Of a DNA stretch of 13,186 nt, positions 5,137-13,186 are shown piece by piece. The first letter of the stretch is position 1. The number at the start of each line of letters is the position of its first letter. The notes beneath the pieces are model-generated. The model made no database searches and had not been told where the DNA came from. It saw only the letters and a program-made list of their open reading frames with translations. The DNA comes from CAJCIY01 sp036379355. GTDB taxonomy: Bacteria; Actinomycetota; Actinomycetes; Mycobacteriales; CAJCIY01. The translations under genes and the position numbers were made by a program. The stretch lies in NCBI GenBank assembly GCA_036379355.1, contig DASVGV010000079.1, positions 1-13,186 of the forward strand, in the 5' to 3' direction.

Positions 5137-6801
5137 ATGCAGAGCACGATGATGGACGGGGACCTGACCGTCGGCGCGATCCTGCGGCACGGCCGGAACC
5201 TCTACGCCGACCGGCAGGTGTTCACCTTCACCGGCGTCGACACGCCGCCGCGCGTCCGGACGTTCGCCGAGATCGCCGAGCGGGTCGACCGGCTCGCCGC
5301 CGCGCTGACCGGGCTCGGCATCGGCGCCGGCGACCGCGTGGGCACGTTCATGTGGAACACCGCCGAGCACCTCGAGGCCTACCTCGCGATCCCCGCCATG
5401 GGCGCGGTGCTGCACACGCTCAACATCCGCCTGTTCCCCGAGCAGGTGACCTACATCGCCACCCACGCCGAAGACAAGATCGTCCTCGCCGACCATTCAC
5501 TGCTGCCGGTCCTGCTGCCCATGCTCCCGGACATGAAGACCGTCGAGACGGTCGTGATCGCCAACGGCCCGGTCGCGGACGCCGAGTCCGGCCGCGGCGA
5601 GGCGACCCAGACGTTCCTGGCGTACGAGGACCTGCTCGCCGAGCAGTCCGGCTCGTACGACTGGCCCGAGCACATCGACGAGAAGTCGATGGCCGCGATG
5701 TGCTACACGTCCGGCACGACCGGCAACCCCAAGGGCGTGGCGTACAGCCACCGCTCGACCTGGCTGCACTCGGCGGCCGCCACGAGCGCCAACTGCGCGA
5801 GCATCTGCCAGTCCGACCGGGTGCTGCCGATCGTGCCGATGTTCCACGCGAACGCCTGGGGCTACCCGTACGCGGCGTGGGGGGCGGGAGCCGACCTCGT
5901 GTTCCCGGCGCACGGCATGGCGTCCGACGCGCTCGCCTCGTTCATCCACGCGACCCGGCCGACGGTGTCCGCGGGCGTCCCGACGATCTTCAACGACCTG
6001 ATGCGCTGGGGGGAGCGCAACGAGCTCGACCTCAGCTCGTTCCGGTTGCTGTTCTGCGGCGGCTCGGCGGTGCCGCTGCCGCTGATGCAGGCCTACCACG
6101 ACCGGTTCGGGCTGGAGATCATCCAGGGCTGGGGGATGACCGAGACCTCGCCGGTCGCGTCGGTGGCGATCCCCCCGGCGGACGTGGAGCCGTTCTCGGA
6201 CGAGTACTGGGCCTACCGCGCGACCGCCGGCCGGCTGCTGTTCGGCGTCGAGGGGCGCATCGTCGGCGAGGACGGGACCGTGGCGCCGAACGACGGCGAG
6301 ACGGTCGGGGAGCTGGAGGTACGCGGGCCGTGGGTGACCGGCTCGTACTACCACCACGACGACGACGACCGGTTCGACGACGGCTGGCTCAAGACCGGCG
6401 ACGTCGGGTCGCTGTCGCCCGACGGGTTCATCCGCATCAGCGACCGCTCCAAGGACGTGATCAAGTCCGGGGGCGAGTGGATCTCGAGCGTCGACCTGGA
6501 GAACGCGCTGTCGGGCCACCCCGCCGTCGCCGAGGCGGCCGTCGTCGGCGTTCCGGACGAGCAGTGGTCCGAGCGCCCGCTGGCCGCCGTCGTCCTCGCC
6601 GAGGGCAAGAAGGCCGAGCCCGAGGAGCTGCGGGAGTTCCTCGGCGGCAAGGTCGCCAAGTGGTGGCTGCCCGAGCGCTGGACGTTCATCGACGCCGTAC
6701 CGAAGACCAGCGTCGGCAAGTTCGACAAGAAGGTGATCCGCCAGCGTTACACCGACGGCGAGCTCGAGGTCACCCAGCTGGAAGGCTCCACCCGCCACTG
6801 A
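5137..6801 (+). CDS. AMP-forming fatty acyl-CoA ligase (FadD/AlkK-like)
   Basis: It activates a carboxylic acid to acyl-AMP and then the CoA thioester. The 554 residues are a complete ANL-superfamily enzyme: P-loop YTSGTTGNPKGVAYSH (190-205), the substrate-side segment PMFHANAWGYPY (234-245), GWGMTETSP (331-339), DGWLKTGDVG (415-424), DRSKDVIKSGGEWIS (436-450, hinge and A8 loop) and PKTSVGKFDKK (522-532) with catalytic Lys528. The pattern is closest to medium/long-chain ligases such as AlkK and FadD; the acid used cannot be read from sequence. There is no signal peptide or membrane helix. The start was chosen for its GAGGAG RBS. The gene follows the mutase by 62 bases in the same direction, suggesting joint action in acyl-CoA metabolism. 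A run HHDDDDRFDD (406-415) is unusually acidic. Confidence 0.93.
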   Translation: MQSTMMDGDLTVGAILRHGRNLYADRQVFTFTGVDTPPRVRTFAEIAERVDRLAAALTGLGIGAGDRVGTFMWNTAEHLEAYLAIPAMGAVLHTLNIRLFPEQVTYIATHAEDKIVLADHSLLPVLLPMLPDMKTVETVVIANGPVADAESGRGEATQTFLAYEDLLAEQSGSYDWPEHIDEKSMAAMCYTSGTTGNPKGVAYSHRSTWLHSAAATSANCASICQSDRVLPIVPMFHANAWGYPYAAWGAGADLVFPAHGMASDALASFIHATRPTVSAGVPTIFNDLMRWGERNELDLSSFRLLFCGGSAVPLPLMQAYHDRFGLEIIQGWGMTETSPVASVAIPPADVEPFSDEYWAYRATAGRLLFGVEGRIVGEDGTVAPNDGETVGELEVRGPWVTGSYYHHDDDDRFDDGWLKTGDVGSLSPDGFIRISDRSKDVIKSGGEWISSVDLENALSGHPAVAEAAVVGVPDEQWSERPLAAVVLAEGKKAEPEELREFLGGKVAKWWLPERWTFIDAVPKTSVGKFDKKVIRQRYTDGELEVTQLEGSTRH

Positions 6802-6824
6802 CCGTTTCGTCGGCTGCGCCCCTC

Positions 6825-6890
6825 CCCGCGAGATGCGCCAGTTCGCCACGTCTCGCGGCGTACGACGCGCGCTTGCCACATCTCGGCGGG
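6825..6890. repeat. Three-arm repeat able to form two alternative hairpins
   Basis: Arm 1 (6825-6839, inverted) pairs with arm 2 (8 perfect pairs, 6826-6833 with 6851-6858, extended by a wobble and a G-C pair). It can instead pair with arm 3 (7 perfect pairs, 6829-6835 with 6879-6885, then a one-base bulge and 4 more pairs). Arms 2 and 3 are direct copies exactly 30 bp apart sharing GCCAC-TCTCG. It fills the gap between the ligase stop (6801) and nucS. It may be a terminator lacking a T-tract, or a dispersed genomic repeat. Confidence 0.6.
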
Positions 6891-6904
6891 AAGGGGTGGC
6901 GCCG

Positions 6905-6910
6905 TAGGCT
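6905..6910 (+). promoter_or_regulatory. Candidate -10 element of nucS (leaderless)
   Basis: TAGGCT is followed by 6 bases and GTG 6917. The surrounding 12-mer (6901-6912) is identical to the one before murA. No Shine-Dalgarno is seen. Confidence 0.5.
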
Positions 6911-6916
6911 GCGCCG

Positions 6917-7576
6917 GTGCGGTTGGTCGTGGCGCGGTGCAGCGTCGACTACGTCGGCCGGCTGACCGCGCACCTGCCGAGCGCCGTACGCCTGCTCTTG
7001 GTCAAGGCCGACGGCAGCGTCTCGGTCCACGCCGACGACCGCGCGTACAAGCCGCTGAACTGGATGAGCCCGCCGTGCGTGCTGGCGGAGGCGCCGGGCG
7101 TGTGGCGGGTCACCAACAAGACCGGCGAGCAGCTGGTGATCACCCTCGAGGACGTCCTGCACGACTCGTCGCACGAGCTCGGCATCGACCCGGGGCTGCA
7201 GAAGGACGGTGTGGAGGCGCACCTCCAGGCGCTGCTCGCCGACCGCTGTCACGTCCTGGGTGAGGGATTGTCCCTGGTACGACGGGAGTTTCCGACCGAC
7301 ATCGGTCCGGTCGACCTGCTGTGCCGGGACGCCACCGGTGGCCACGCGATCGTGGAGATCAAGCGGCGCGGCGAGATCGACGGCGTCGAGCAGCTGACGC
7401 GGTATCTGGACCGGCTCTCGACCGACGCCTCGCTCCAGCCGCTGCGCGGGATCTTCGCGGCGCAGCAGATCACGCCGCAGGCCCGGGTGCTCGCGGACGC
7501 CCGCGGCATCACCTGCGTGGTCGTCGACTATGACGAGCTGCGCGGCATCGAGGGCACGACGCCCACGCTTTTCTGA
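6917..7576 (+). CDS. nucS: Mismatch-specific endonuclease NucS (EndoMS)
   Basis: NucS cuts both strands at mismatches and provides the non-canonical, MutS/MutL-independent mismatch repair of actinobacteria and some archaea. The product has 219 residues, the family's normal length. The N-terminal domain (1-90) opens with MRLVVARCSVDYVGRL and has a basic DNA-contact segment near DRAYKPLNWM (41-50). The C-terminal RecB-like nuclease domain has the catalytic set E100, D133 (IGPVDLL), E147 and K149 (AIVEIKRR), an E-x-K arrangement. The protein ends in PTLF, resembling the short C-terminal peptide by which family members bind the replication clamp. GTG is the start because it gives the family N-terminus directly. 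It is co-directional with the molybdenum hydroxylase, 19 bases upstream of it, but functionally unrelated. Confidence 0.96.
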   Translation: MRLVVARCSVDYVGRLTAHLPSAVRLLLVKADGSVSVHADDRAYKPLNWMSPPCVLAEAPGVWRVTNKTGEQLVITLEDVLHDSSHELGIDPGLQKDGVEAHLQALLADRCHVLGEGLSLVRREFPTDIGPVDLLCRDATGGHAIVEIKRRGEIDGVEQLTRYLDRLSTDASLQPLRGIFAAQQITPQARVLADARGITCVVVDYDELRGIEGTTPTLF

Positions 7577-7581
7577 CCGGC

Positions 7582-7587
7582 TAGTGT
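7582..7587 (+). promoter_or_regulatory. Possible -10 element of the molybdenum hydroxylase operon
   Basis: TAGTGT lies in the 19-base gap after nucS and 8 bases before ATG 7596. No Shine-Dalgarno is seen. No -35 is apparent, and read-through from nucS is equally possible. Confidence 0.35.
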
Positions 7588-7595
7588 CCGGCGGC

Positions 7596-9902
7596 ATGGC
7601 AGAGGTGGCGACGCAGACGCGCGGCAGCATCCTGGGCACGCGGGTCGCCCGCATCGAGGACCCCGCGTTCCTCACCCGGGGCGCGACCTATACCGACGAC
7701 GTCGTCGACGACCGCCTCGCAGGAGCGCTGCGCGCCACGTTCGTCCGCTCGCCGATCGCGCACGCGCGCATCACGTCCATCGACACGTCCGACGCGCTCG
7801 CAGCCGACGGCGTGGTCGCGGTGCTCACGGCCGCCGATCTGGCCGGCGTCCCGGAGACGCAGGCGCCGCCGATGCCGTTCCTGCCCGCGCCGATGGCTCA
7901 GCCGTTGTTGGCGAAGGACGTGGTCCGGTTCGTGGGCGAGCCCGTGGCCGTGGTGCTCACCGACGACGCGTACCAGGGCGAGGACGCCGCCGAGCTGGTC
8001 GCGGTGGACTACGACCCGCTGCCGGTGGTCGTCGACGTCCGCGCGTCCCTCGCGGGCGAGGTCCTGCTGTTCCCCGAGCACGGCTCCAACGTGGCCTTCG
8101 CGAACGGCGCTCCGAGCTCCGACGACACCTTCGCCGGCTGCGAGGTCGTCGTCCGCCGCGAGATCGTCAACCAGCGGGTCGCGCCGGCGCCGCTCGAGGT
8201 ACGCGCGTGCGCGGCGGCCTGGGGCGAGGACGGCCGCCTCACCCTCTGGCTGTCCAACCAGGGCGCGCAGGGCGCCAAGGCGGCGCTCGCCGGAGCGCTC
8301 GGCTGCGAGCCGCAGCAGGTCCGGGTGATCACGCCCGACGTCGGCGGCGGCTTCGGGGCGAAGGTCGGTGCCGACACCGATCACGTCGTCGTCGCGGCGG
8401 CCGCCCGGCAGGTCGGCCGCCCGGTGCGGTGGATCGAGACCCGGTCGGAGAACCTCCTCGCGATGACCCACGGCCGGGCGCAGGTCCAGACCGTCACCAT
8501 CGGCGGCCGCCGCGACGGCACGATCGAGGCGTACCGGCTGGAGATCGTCCAGGACGCCGGTGCCTACGTGCAGTTCGGTGCGGTGCTGCCGATGCTGACC
8601 TCGCTCATGGCGCCGGGCGTGTACGCCATCCCGACGGTCGAGACCTCGTTCTCCAGCGTGGTCACCAACACCACCCCCGTCGCGGCCTACCGGGGCGCGG
8701 GCCGACCCGAGGCGACCGCGGCGATCGAGCGCGCGGTCGACCTGTTCGCCGCCGAGATCGGCCTGGACCCGGTCGACGTTCGTGTCCGCAACCTGCGGCC
8801 TGCCTTCACCGAGCCGCTGACGACGCAGACCGGCGCGACGTACGACACCGGTGACTACCCGGCCGCACTGCAGAAGGTCCTCGCCGCCGCGGACTACCCG
8901 GCGCTGCGCCGCGAGCAGGCCGCGCGCCGCGAGCGCGGCGACGCCCGCCAGTTGGGGATCGGTCTCAGCGTCTACGTGGAGATCACCGGGGCCGGGGCGG
9001 AGTCGGGTCCGCCGAGCGAGAACGCCCAGGTGGAGGTGCACCCGGACGGGAGCGCCACCGTCCTGACCGGCACCTCGCCGCACGGGCAGGGCCACGCCAC
9101 CGCGTGGGCGATGCTCGCGAGTGAGGAGCTCGGGATCCCGATCGAGCGGATCACGGTGCAGTGGGGGGACACGGACCTGATCCCCGAGGGCGGCGGCACG
9201 ATGGGCTCGCGCAGCCTCCAGCAAGGCGGGGCCGCGGTGACGCAGGCAGCCCGCGAGCTGGTCGAGCTGGCGAAACAGCGGGCCGCCGACGTGCTGGAGG
9301 TGGACCCCGCCGACCTCGTCCTCGACCGGGCGGGCGCCCGGCTGACCGTCGCCGGCGCACCCGGATCGGGGGTGACCTTCGCGGCCCTGGCGGAGTCCGA
9401 GCCGCTGCTCGTCCGCAGCGTCTTCTCCGCGCCCGGGCCCACGTTCCCGTTCGGCGCCCACGTCGCCGTCGCGGAGGTCGACGTGGAGACCGGGAAGGCC
9501 GAGCTTCGGCGCCTCGTGGCGCTCGACGACGCCGGCACCGTGCTCAACCCGCTGCTCGCGGAGGGCCAGCGCCACGGTGGGCTGGCCCAGGGCGCGGCGC
9601 AGGCCCTCGTCGAGGAGGTCCTGTACGACCCGGACGGCAACCCGATGACGACGACGTTCGCCGACTACCCGATCGTGACGATGACCGAGCTGCCGAGCTT
9701 CGAGCTGGTCGCCTCCGAGACGCCGACGACGTACAACCCGCTGGGCGCCAAGGGTTTGGGGGAGGCCGGCACGATCGGGGCGACACCGGCCGTGCAGAAC
9801 GCGGTGATCGATGCGGTCGCGCACCTGGGGGTGCGGCACATCGACATGCCGACGACGTCGTACCGGGTCTGGACGGCGATCAACGAGGCGAGTGAGGGCT
9901 GA
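7596..9902 (+). CDS. Molybdenum hydroxylase large subunit (CoxL/xanthine dehydrogenase family, AYRGAGR type)
   Basis: This is the catalytic molybdopterin-cytosine-dinucleotide subunit of a hydroxylase that inserts water oxygen into a substrate C-H bond. The 768 residues show the aldehyde oxidase/xanthine dehydrogenase hammerhead domain (about 12-145, starting GTRVARIEDPAFLTRGATY) and the Mo-binding domain. Motifs are VGGGFGAKVG (249-258), VAAYRGAGRPE (362-372), SPHGQGHATAW (494-504), GGGTMGSRS (532-540) and GAKGLGEAGTIGATP (717-731) with catalytic Glu723. True CO dehydrogenases (form I) have AYxCSFR in the active-site loop. This protein has AYRGAGR (364-370), the form II signature, so a CO substrate is not supported. 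Candidates are purines, N-heterocycles or aldehydes. The stop overlaps the next start by one base, indicating translational coupling. No signal peptide. Confidence 0.92.
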   Translation: MAEVATQTRGSILGTRVARIEDPAFLTRGATYTDDVVDDRLAGALRATFVRSPIAHARITSIDTSDALAADGVVAVLTAADLAGVPETQAPPMPFLPAPMAQPLLAKDVVRFVGEPVAVVLTDDAYQGEDAAELVAVDYDPLPVVVDVRASLAGEVLLFPEHGSNVAFANGAPSSDDTFAGCEVVVRREIVNQRVAPAPLEVRACAAAWGEDGRLTLWLSNQGAQGAKAALAGALGCEPQQVRVITPDVGGGFGAKVGADTDHVVVAAAARQVGRPVRWIETRSENLLAMTHGRAQVQTVTIGGRRDGTIEAYRLEIVQDAGAYVQFGAVLPMLTSLMAPGVYAIPTVETSFSSVVTNTTPVAAYRGAGRPEATAAIERAVDLFAAEIGLDPVDVRVRNLRPAFTEPLTTQTGATYDTGDYPAALQKVLAAADYPALRREQAARRERGDARQLGIGLSVYVEITGAGAESGPPSENAQVEVHPDGSATVLTGTSPHGQGHATAWAMLASEELGIPIERITVQWGDTDLIPEGGGTMGSRSLQQGGAAVTQAARELVELAKQRAADVLEVDPADLVLDRAGARLTVAGAPGSGVTFAALAESEPLLVRSVFSAPGPTFPFGAHVAVAEVDVETGKAELRRLVALDDAGTVLNPLLAEGQRHGGLAQGAAQALVEEVLYDPDGNPMTTTFADYPIVTMTELPSFELVASETPTTYNPLGAKGLGEAGTIGATPAVQNAVIDAVAHLGVRHIDMPTTSYRVWTAINEASEG

Positions 9903-10374
9903 TGCAGGTCTCCATCACGGTCAACGGGACCGCGCGCACCGACGACGTGCCGCCACGGCTGCTGCTGGCCCACTACCTGCGCGACACGTGCGGGCTGCCG
10001 GCCACCAACATCGGCTGCGACACCACGTCGTGCGGCGCCTGCACGGTGCTGCTCGACGGGGAGTCGGTGAAGTCCTGCACGGTGCTCGCGGTCCAGGCCG
10101 ACGGCCGGGCCGTGACGACGCTGGAGGGGCTGGCCGGCACGGCGGACCAGCTCGAGGACGGTATGCACCCCGTGCAGGCGGCGTTCCGGGCCGAGCACGG
10201 CCTCCAGTGCGGGTTCTGCACGCCGGGGATGGTGATGGCCACGACGGCGCTCCTGGCCGAGAACCCGAACCCGGACGAGCAGGCAGTGCGTACGGCGTTG
10301 GAGGGAAACATCTGCCGCTGCACGGGTTATCACAACATTGTGCGGTCGGTGCTGCGGGCTGCGGAGGCGCTGCG

Positions 10375-10378
<4 letters not shown>
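9902..10378 (+). CDS. Molybdenum hydroxylase small [2Fe-2S] subunit (CoxS-like)
   Basis: It passes electrons from the Mo centre to the FAD subunit through two [2Fe-2S] clusters. The 158 residues show the plant-ferredoxin-type N-terminal domain with Cys39, Cys44, Cys47 and Cys59 (IGCDTTSCGACTVLLDG). The C-terminal helical domain has Cys103, Cys106, Cys138 and Cys140 (QCGFCTPGM and CRCTGYHNI). All eight ligands are present and length is typical. Its ATG overlaps the large-subunit stop by one base (TGATG), and its own stop overlaps the next ATG by four (ATGA), so all three subunits are translationally coupled. There is no twin-Arg signal, so the enzyme should be cytoplasmic. Confidence 0.95.
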
Positions 10379-11184
<806 letters not shown>

Positions 11185-11197
11185 CGGTGCCGACGGC

Positions 11198-12169
11198 GTG
11201 ACCTGGCGCCTGCTCGCACTCCCGCCGCTGCCCCCGGACGTGCTGCGCGCGGCCTTCGTCCGCGACGCCGACGTCGAGGTGATCGTGCCGGCCGAACGCA
11301 CCCAGGCGGCGCTGCTGGCGGCGCTGCCCGACGCGGAGCTCGTCCTCGGGGACTGGTCGGGCTCCTTCCGGCTCGACGCGGCGGTGTTCGCGGCCGCGCC
11401 GAGGCTCGCCTTCGTGCAGCAGCCGGCCGCGGGGACCGACTCGATCGACGACGCCGCTGCGGCCGAGCGCGGCATCCCGGTGAGCAACACCGGCGCCGCC
11501 AATGCGGTCTCGGTCACGGAGTGGTGTCTCGCGGCCGCGTTCGTCCTGCGCCGCCAGGTGATCGTCGCCGAGCAGGCGCTGCGCGCGGGGGAGTGGCCGC
11601 AGACCTCGCTGGCGATCCAGGACGTCGCGGGGGCGAAGGTCGGCATCCTCGGGCTCGGCAACATCGGCCGGCTGACCGCCGAGCGGTTCGCGGCGCTGGG
11701 CGCCGAGGTCTCGTACTGGAGCCGCAGCGTGAAGGACGTGCCGTACCCGCGGCTCGAGCTGGCCGACCTGCTGGCCGGATCGGACATCGTGGTCTGCCTG
11801 CTGCCCGGGGGGACCGACACCCACCACCTGATCGACGCGCAGATGCTCGCTCGCATGTCGGGAGACGCGCTGTTCGTCTCCGCGGGGCGCGGCAGCGTCG
11901 TCGACGAGGCGGCCTTGGCGAAGGCCCTGCGGGACAAGGTGATCGCCGGCGCGGCGCTCGACGTGTACGAGAAGGAGCCGCTGCCGATGGACAGCCCCCT
12001 GCGCGACCTGCCGAACGTGCTGCTGACGCCGCACACCGCGGGCTCGTCGCGCGGCGCGCAGCTGGCGATCGTCGCGGCCTGCCAGCGCAACATCGCCGCG
12101 GCCGCCGCGGGCGCGCCGGTTGCCGACGTGGTCAACGGCGTCGACCCGGTGGTCCGCCGCCGCGCGTAG
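11198..12169 (+). CDS. D-isomer-specific 2-hydroxyacid dehydrogenase
   Basis: It is a predicted NAD(P)-dependent enzyme interconverting a 2-oxoacid and a D-2-hydroxyacid. The 323 residues hold an N-terminal substrate half (to about 110 and again from about 285) and a Rossmann domain with GILGLGNIGRLTAERF (149-164). The family catalytic triad is present: Arg231 (SAGRGSVVDE), Glu260 (LDVYEKEPLP) and His279 (LLTPHTAGSSRG). The start is GTG 11198, 13 bases after the CoxM-like stop; no strong RBS is visible, so translation probably depends on coupling. Its tight spacing to the hydroxylase suggests one transcript. The substrate is unknown: glyoxylate/hydroxypyruvate reductase-like or phosphoglycerate dehydrogenase-like activities are both possible. 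No C-terminal ACT domain is present, which argues against classical SerA. Confidence 0.9.
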   Translation: MTWRLLALPPLPPDVLRAAFVRDADVEVIVPAERTQAALLAALPDAELVLGDWSGSFRLDAAVFAAAPRLAFVQQPAAGTDSIDDAAAAERGIPVSNTGAANAVSVTEWCLAAAFVLRRQVIVAEQALRAGEWPQTSLAIQDVAGAKVGILGLGNIGRLTAERFAALGAEVSYWSRSVKDVPYPRLELADLLAGSDIVVCLLPGGTDTHHLIDAQMLARMSGDALFVSAGRGSVVDEAALAKALRDKVIAGAALDVYEKEPLPMDSPLRDLPNVLLTPHTAGSSRGAQLAIVAACQRNIAAAAAGAPVADVVNGVDPVVRRRA

Positions 12170-12185
12170 GGCAGAGTCCTCCGGC

Positions 12186-13186
12186 ATGGACGTCCTGATC
12201 ACCGGCGGCGCCGGCTACATCGGCAGCACGATCGCGACGGCGCTCGAGGGGGCCGGCCACACCCCGGTGCTGCTCGACTCGCTGTACAAGGGGCGCCGCG
12301 AGTTCACCGCCGGCCGAGCGTTCTACGAGGGTGATGTCGCCGACCGCGACCTGCTGGCGCGAATCGTCGACGAGCACCCGGCGATCGGCGTCACCGTCCA
12401 CTGCGCGGCCCGGATCAGCGTGCCGGAGAGCGTCGCCGAGCCGTACGCGTACTACCGCGAGAACGTGGCCAAGTCGCTGGAGCTGTTCGACGCGTTGATC
12501 GATCTCGGCCGGCCGCGGGTGGTGTTCTCCTCGTCCGGCTCGGTCTACGCGACCGGCGAGAAGCTCGCGCTCGAGGAGACCGATCCGACGGCGCCGACAT
12601 CTCCCTATGCCCGTACGAAGATCATGATGGAGACGGTGCTCACCGACATGTGCGCCGCGACCGACCTGCGGGCGCTGCTGCTGCGGTACTTCAACCCGAT
12701 CGGCGCGGACCCGTCGTTCCGTTCGGGGCCGTACGACCCCAATGCAGGTCACGTTCTCGGTCAACTTGTTGCCGCCGCGCGGGGCGAGATCCCGGCGTTC
12801 GGGATCACCGGCACGGACTACCCGACGCGGGACGGCACCGGCATCCGCGACTACGTGCACGTGTGGGACGTGGCGCTCGCGCACGTCGCTGCGGTGGAGC
12901 GGTTCGACGCCGCGCTGGAAGGGGCACGCAGCACGGTCGTCAACGTCGGCAACGGCGACGGGGTCAGCGTGCGGGAGATGGTCGCGGCGTTCGAGCGTGT
13001 GTTCGGGGCTGCCGTGCCCATCGAGGAACGCCGGCGTCGACCGGGCGACGCGATAGGTGGGTATGCCGTCGTCGACAAGGCGGCGCGCGTACTCGGCTGG
13101 CGGGCCGCGAGCACCCTGGACGAGGGAATCGCGAGCGCGCTCGCCTGGGCCGAGCGCCGGGGTGCGGTGCTCCCCGACCTGGGCTG
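12186..13186 (+). CDS. galE: UDP-glucose 4-epimerase-like sugar nucleotide epimerase (GalE), runs to the window edge
   Basis: It is an extended short-chain dehydrogenase that interconverts UDP-glucose and UDP-galactose, feeding galactose or arabinogalactan-type glycans. 333 codons are visible. They include the NAD-binding ITGGAGYIGS (5-14), AARISVPESV (74-83, equivalent to the usual AA...V.ES segment), FSSSGSVYA (114-122) with the catalytic Ser region, and YARTK (141-145) with the Tyr-x3-Lys pair. RYFNPIGADP and TRDGTGIRDYVHV follow in the GalE order. The last two bases of the window are TG after ...LPDLG, so the stop is probably TGA one base beyond the edge and the gene is nearly complete. 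ATG 12186 gives the family N-terminus. It starts 16 bases after the dehydrogenase stop; CAGAGT (12172-12177), 8 bases upstream, is a weak -10-like hexamer. Confidence 0.93.
   Translation, partial: MDVLITGGAGYIGSTIATALEGAGHTPVLLDSLYKGRREFTAGRAFYEGDVADRDLLARIVDEHPAIGVTVHCAARISVPESVAEPYAYYRENVAKSLELFDALIDLGRPRVVFSSSGSVYATGEKLALEETDPTAPTSPYARTKIMMETVLTDMCAATDLRALLLRYFNPIGADPSFRSGPYDPNAGHVLGQLVAAARGEIPAFGITGTDYPTRDGTGIRDYVHVWDVALAHVAAVERFDAALEGARSTVVNVGNGDGVSVREMVAAFERVFGAAVPIEERRRRPGDAIGGYAVVDKAARVLGWRAASTLDEGIASALAWAERRGAVLPDLG

Noticed and set aside
6351..6380. Asp/His-rich run in the acyl-CoA ligase as a metal-binding site
   Set aside because: It lies in the variable loop before the conserved DGWLKTGD motif and arises from a short CCACGACGAC-like repetition; probably a surface loop without special function.
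7581..9839. 752-codon open frame on the minus strand opposite the CoxL-like gene
   Set aside because: Same shadow effect; its translation is low-complexity and the plus frame carries all the molybdenum hydroxylase motifs.

Overview
The window is GC-rich DNA, almost wholly coding, and reads as a chromosomal segment of a high-GC actinobacterium. The supporting signs are strong G/C third-position bias, a NucS-type mismatch endonuclease, a MurA with Asp in place of the usual active-site Cys (as in Mycobacterium tuberculosis), and start codons placed 6 to 8 bases after a TANNNT hexamer. Genus cannot be fixed from the sequence alone. I recall pduO, murA and nucS lying close to each other and to the ATP synthase operon in other actinobacteria, so much of this looks like an ancestral neighbourhood with accessory metabolic genes.

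Layout: (1) positions 1-66 hold the 3' tail of an unidentified plus-strand gene, followed by a gap with a strong 15-bp inverted repeat. (2) 226-798 (minus) is a PduO-type cob(I)alamin adenosyltransferase, divergent from murA at 838-2109 across a 39-bp gap. (3) 2122-2442 (minus) is a small one-helix membrane protein with a DUF2007-like domain, divergent from a STAS-domain protein at 2608-2997. The gap between them carries a CRP-like palindrome and an ECF-type promoter candidate. (4) 3038-5074 is a MeaA/ethylmalonyl-CoA mutase-type B12 enzyme, followed by an AMP-forming acyl-CoA ligase at 5137-6801. (5) 6802-6916 holds a three-arm repeat. (6) nucS lies at 6917-7576. (7) A molybdenum hydroxylase (CoxL, CoxS, CoxM-like; order large-small-medium) runs 7596-11184 and is followed 13 bp later by a D-2-hydroxyacid dehydrogenase (11198-12169). 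(8) A UDP-glucose 4-epimerase-like gene starts at 12186 and runs to the window edge, with its stop probably one base beyond it.

How they fit: PduO supplies adenosylcobalamin, the cofactor of the mutase. The mutase and acyl-CoA ligase point to acyl-CoA (C4/C5) metabolism. MurA and the GalE-like protein serve cell-envelope precursor supply. NucS is the non-MutS mismatch repair nuclease of actinobacteria. The hydroxylase plus D-2-hydroxyacid dehydrogenase form a probable oxidative operon of unknown substrate. The hydroxylase lacks the Cys loop of true CO dehydrogenase. No phage, transposon, CRISPR array, tRNA or rRNA was seen.
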